From the NCBI GenBank assembly GCA_903909435.1, contig CAIVVT010000331.1, positions 1 to 40,978 of the forward strand: a DNA stretch of 40,978 nt, read 5' to 3'. A program made the translations under genes and the position numbers. The DNA is from an uncultured Acidobacteriia bacterium. GTDB lineage: Bacteria; Acidobacteriota; Terriglobia; Bryobacterales; Bryobacteraceae. Positions 40,846 through 40,978 of the stretch are shown here, in pieces. How positions within the stretch are numbered: the stretch's first letter is position 1; each line of letters begins with the position of its first letter. The notes below the pieces were generated by a model that made no database searches, was not told the DNA's origin, and saw only the letters and a program-made list of their open reading frames with translations.

Positions 40846-40978
40846 CCGAAAAGTGTAATGGCACTTGAGGTCCTTGGAATGCCTGGAGTTGCGGGTTGAC
40901 AAGGGGTTGAGGAGCACCCCGTTTCAGGTTACTTTCGTGGTTTCCGACCAAGGAATACGAAAGGACGGATCCGAAGTG
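40846..40978. other. Sequence beyond the break, no gene recognised
   Basis: About 130 bases up to the window end. A minus-strand frame runs open to the edge, but the translation is not recognised and does not look like the missing FAD-binding half. It could be part of a mobile element continuing outside the window. Confidence 0.3.

Noticed and set aside
1..40978. tRNA, rRNA, CRISPR arrays, intact insertion sequences
   Set aside because: None recognised by reading both strands; no direct-repeat array, transposase motif or tRNA-like fold was seen.

Overview
The window is GC-rich bacterial chromosome, dense with long genes. It most resembles an Acidobacteriota genome of the Bryobacterales/Solibacter type. 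That reading is an inference from gene content: many secreted carbohydrate-active proteins, a PEP-CTERM protein, a large modular hybrid histidine kinase, a MacA/MacB-type exporter and a GH172 protein. No rRNA, tRNA, CRISPR array or intact insertion sequence was seen.

Layout. (1) 1-5021, minus strand: the start of an ABC ATPase gene, its membrane-fusion partner, and a 1080-residue hybrid sensor kinase. (2) 5157-9536: a Tat-exported GH42-like glycosidase (minus) and a secreted TIM-barrel-like protein (plus), separated by about 750 bases of non-coding, hairpin-rich DNA. (3) 9537-17802, minus strand: glycan assembly genes, read from the top as PEP-CTERM protein, initiating sugar-phosphate transferase, Wzx flippase, GT4, radical SAM enzyme, GT4 and GT2. 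Most are coupled by ATGA/GTGA overlaps. (4) 18029-20250, plus strand: a secreted protein with two copies of a carbohydrate-binding-like domain, and a sugar-1-phosphate nucleotidyltransferase. (5) 20267-26136, minus strand: polymerisation and export genes, read as membrane protein, SGNH hydrolase, Wza, Wzz and Wzy. (6) 26356-27267, plus strand: a BY-kinase-like protein with no P-loop, overlapping the next gene antisense. (7) 27008-29791, minus strand: CDP-sugar genes (cytidylyltransferase, CDP-glucose 4,6-dehydratase, SDR). (8) 30321-33950, plus strand: carbamoyltransferase, SxtJ-like protein, DUF5989 protein and GDP-mannose 4,6-dehydratase. (9) 34254-40796: GH172 protein with HEAT-like repeats, HtrA-type protease, alkaline-phosphatase-superfamily protein and a 5'-truncated FAD-linked oxidoreductase.

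Regions 3 to 8 together form a Wzx/Wzy-dependent exopolysaccharide locus. CDP-deoxysugar and GDP-deoxysugar precursors are made and a phosphoglycosyltransferase primes undecaprenyl phosphate. Glycosyltransferases extend the unit, Wzx flips it, Wzy polymerises it, Wzz sets chain length and Wza exports it. The carbamoyltransferase and the SGNH hydrolase are likely decorating enzymes. The least understood parts are the carbamoyltransferase/SxtJ/DUF5989 trio, the radical SAM protein inside the glycosyltransferase operon, the P-loop-less kinase homologue, and several structured intergenic regions.
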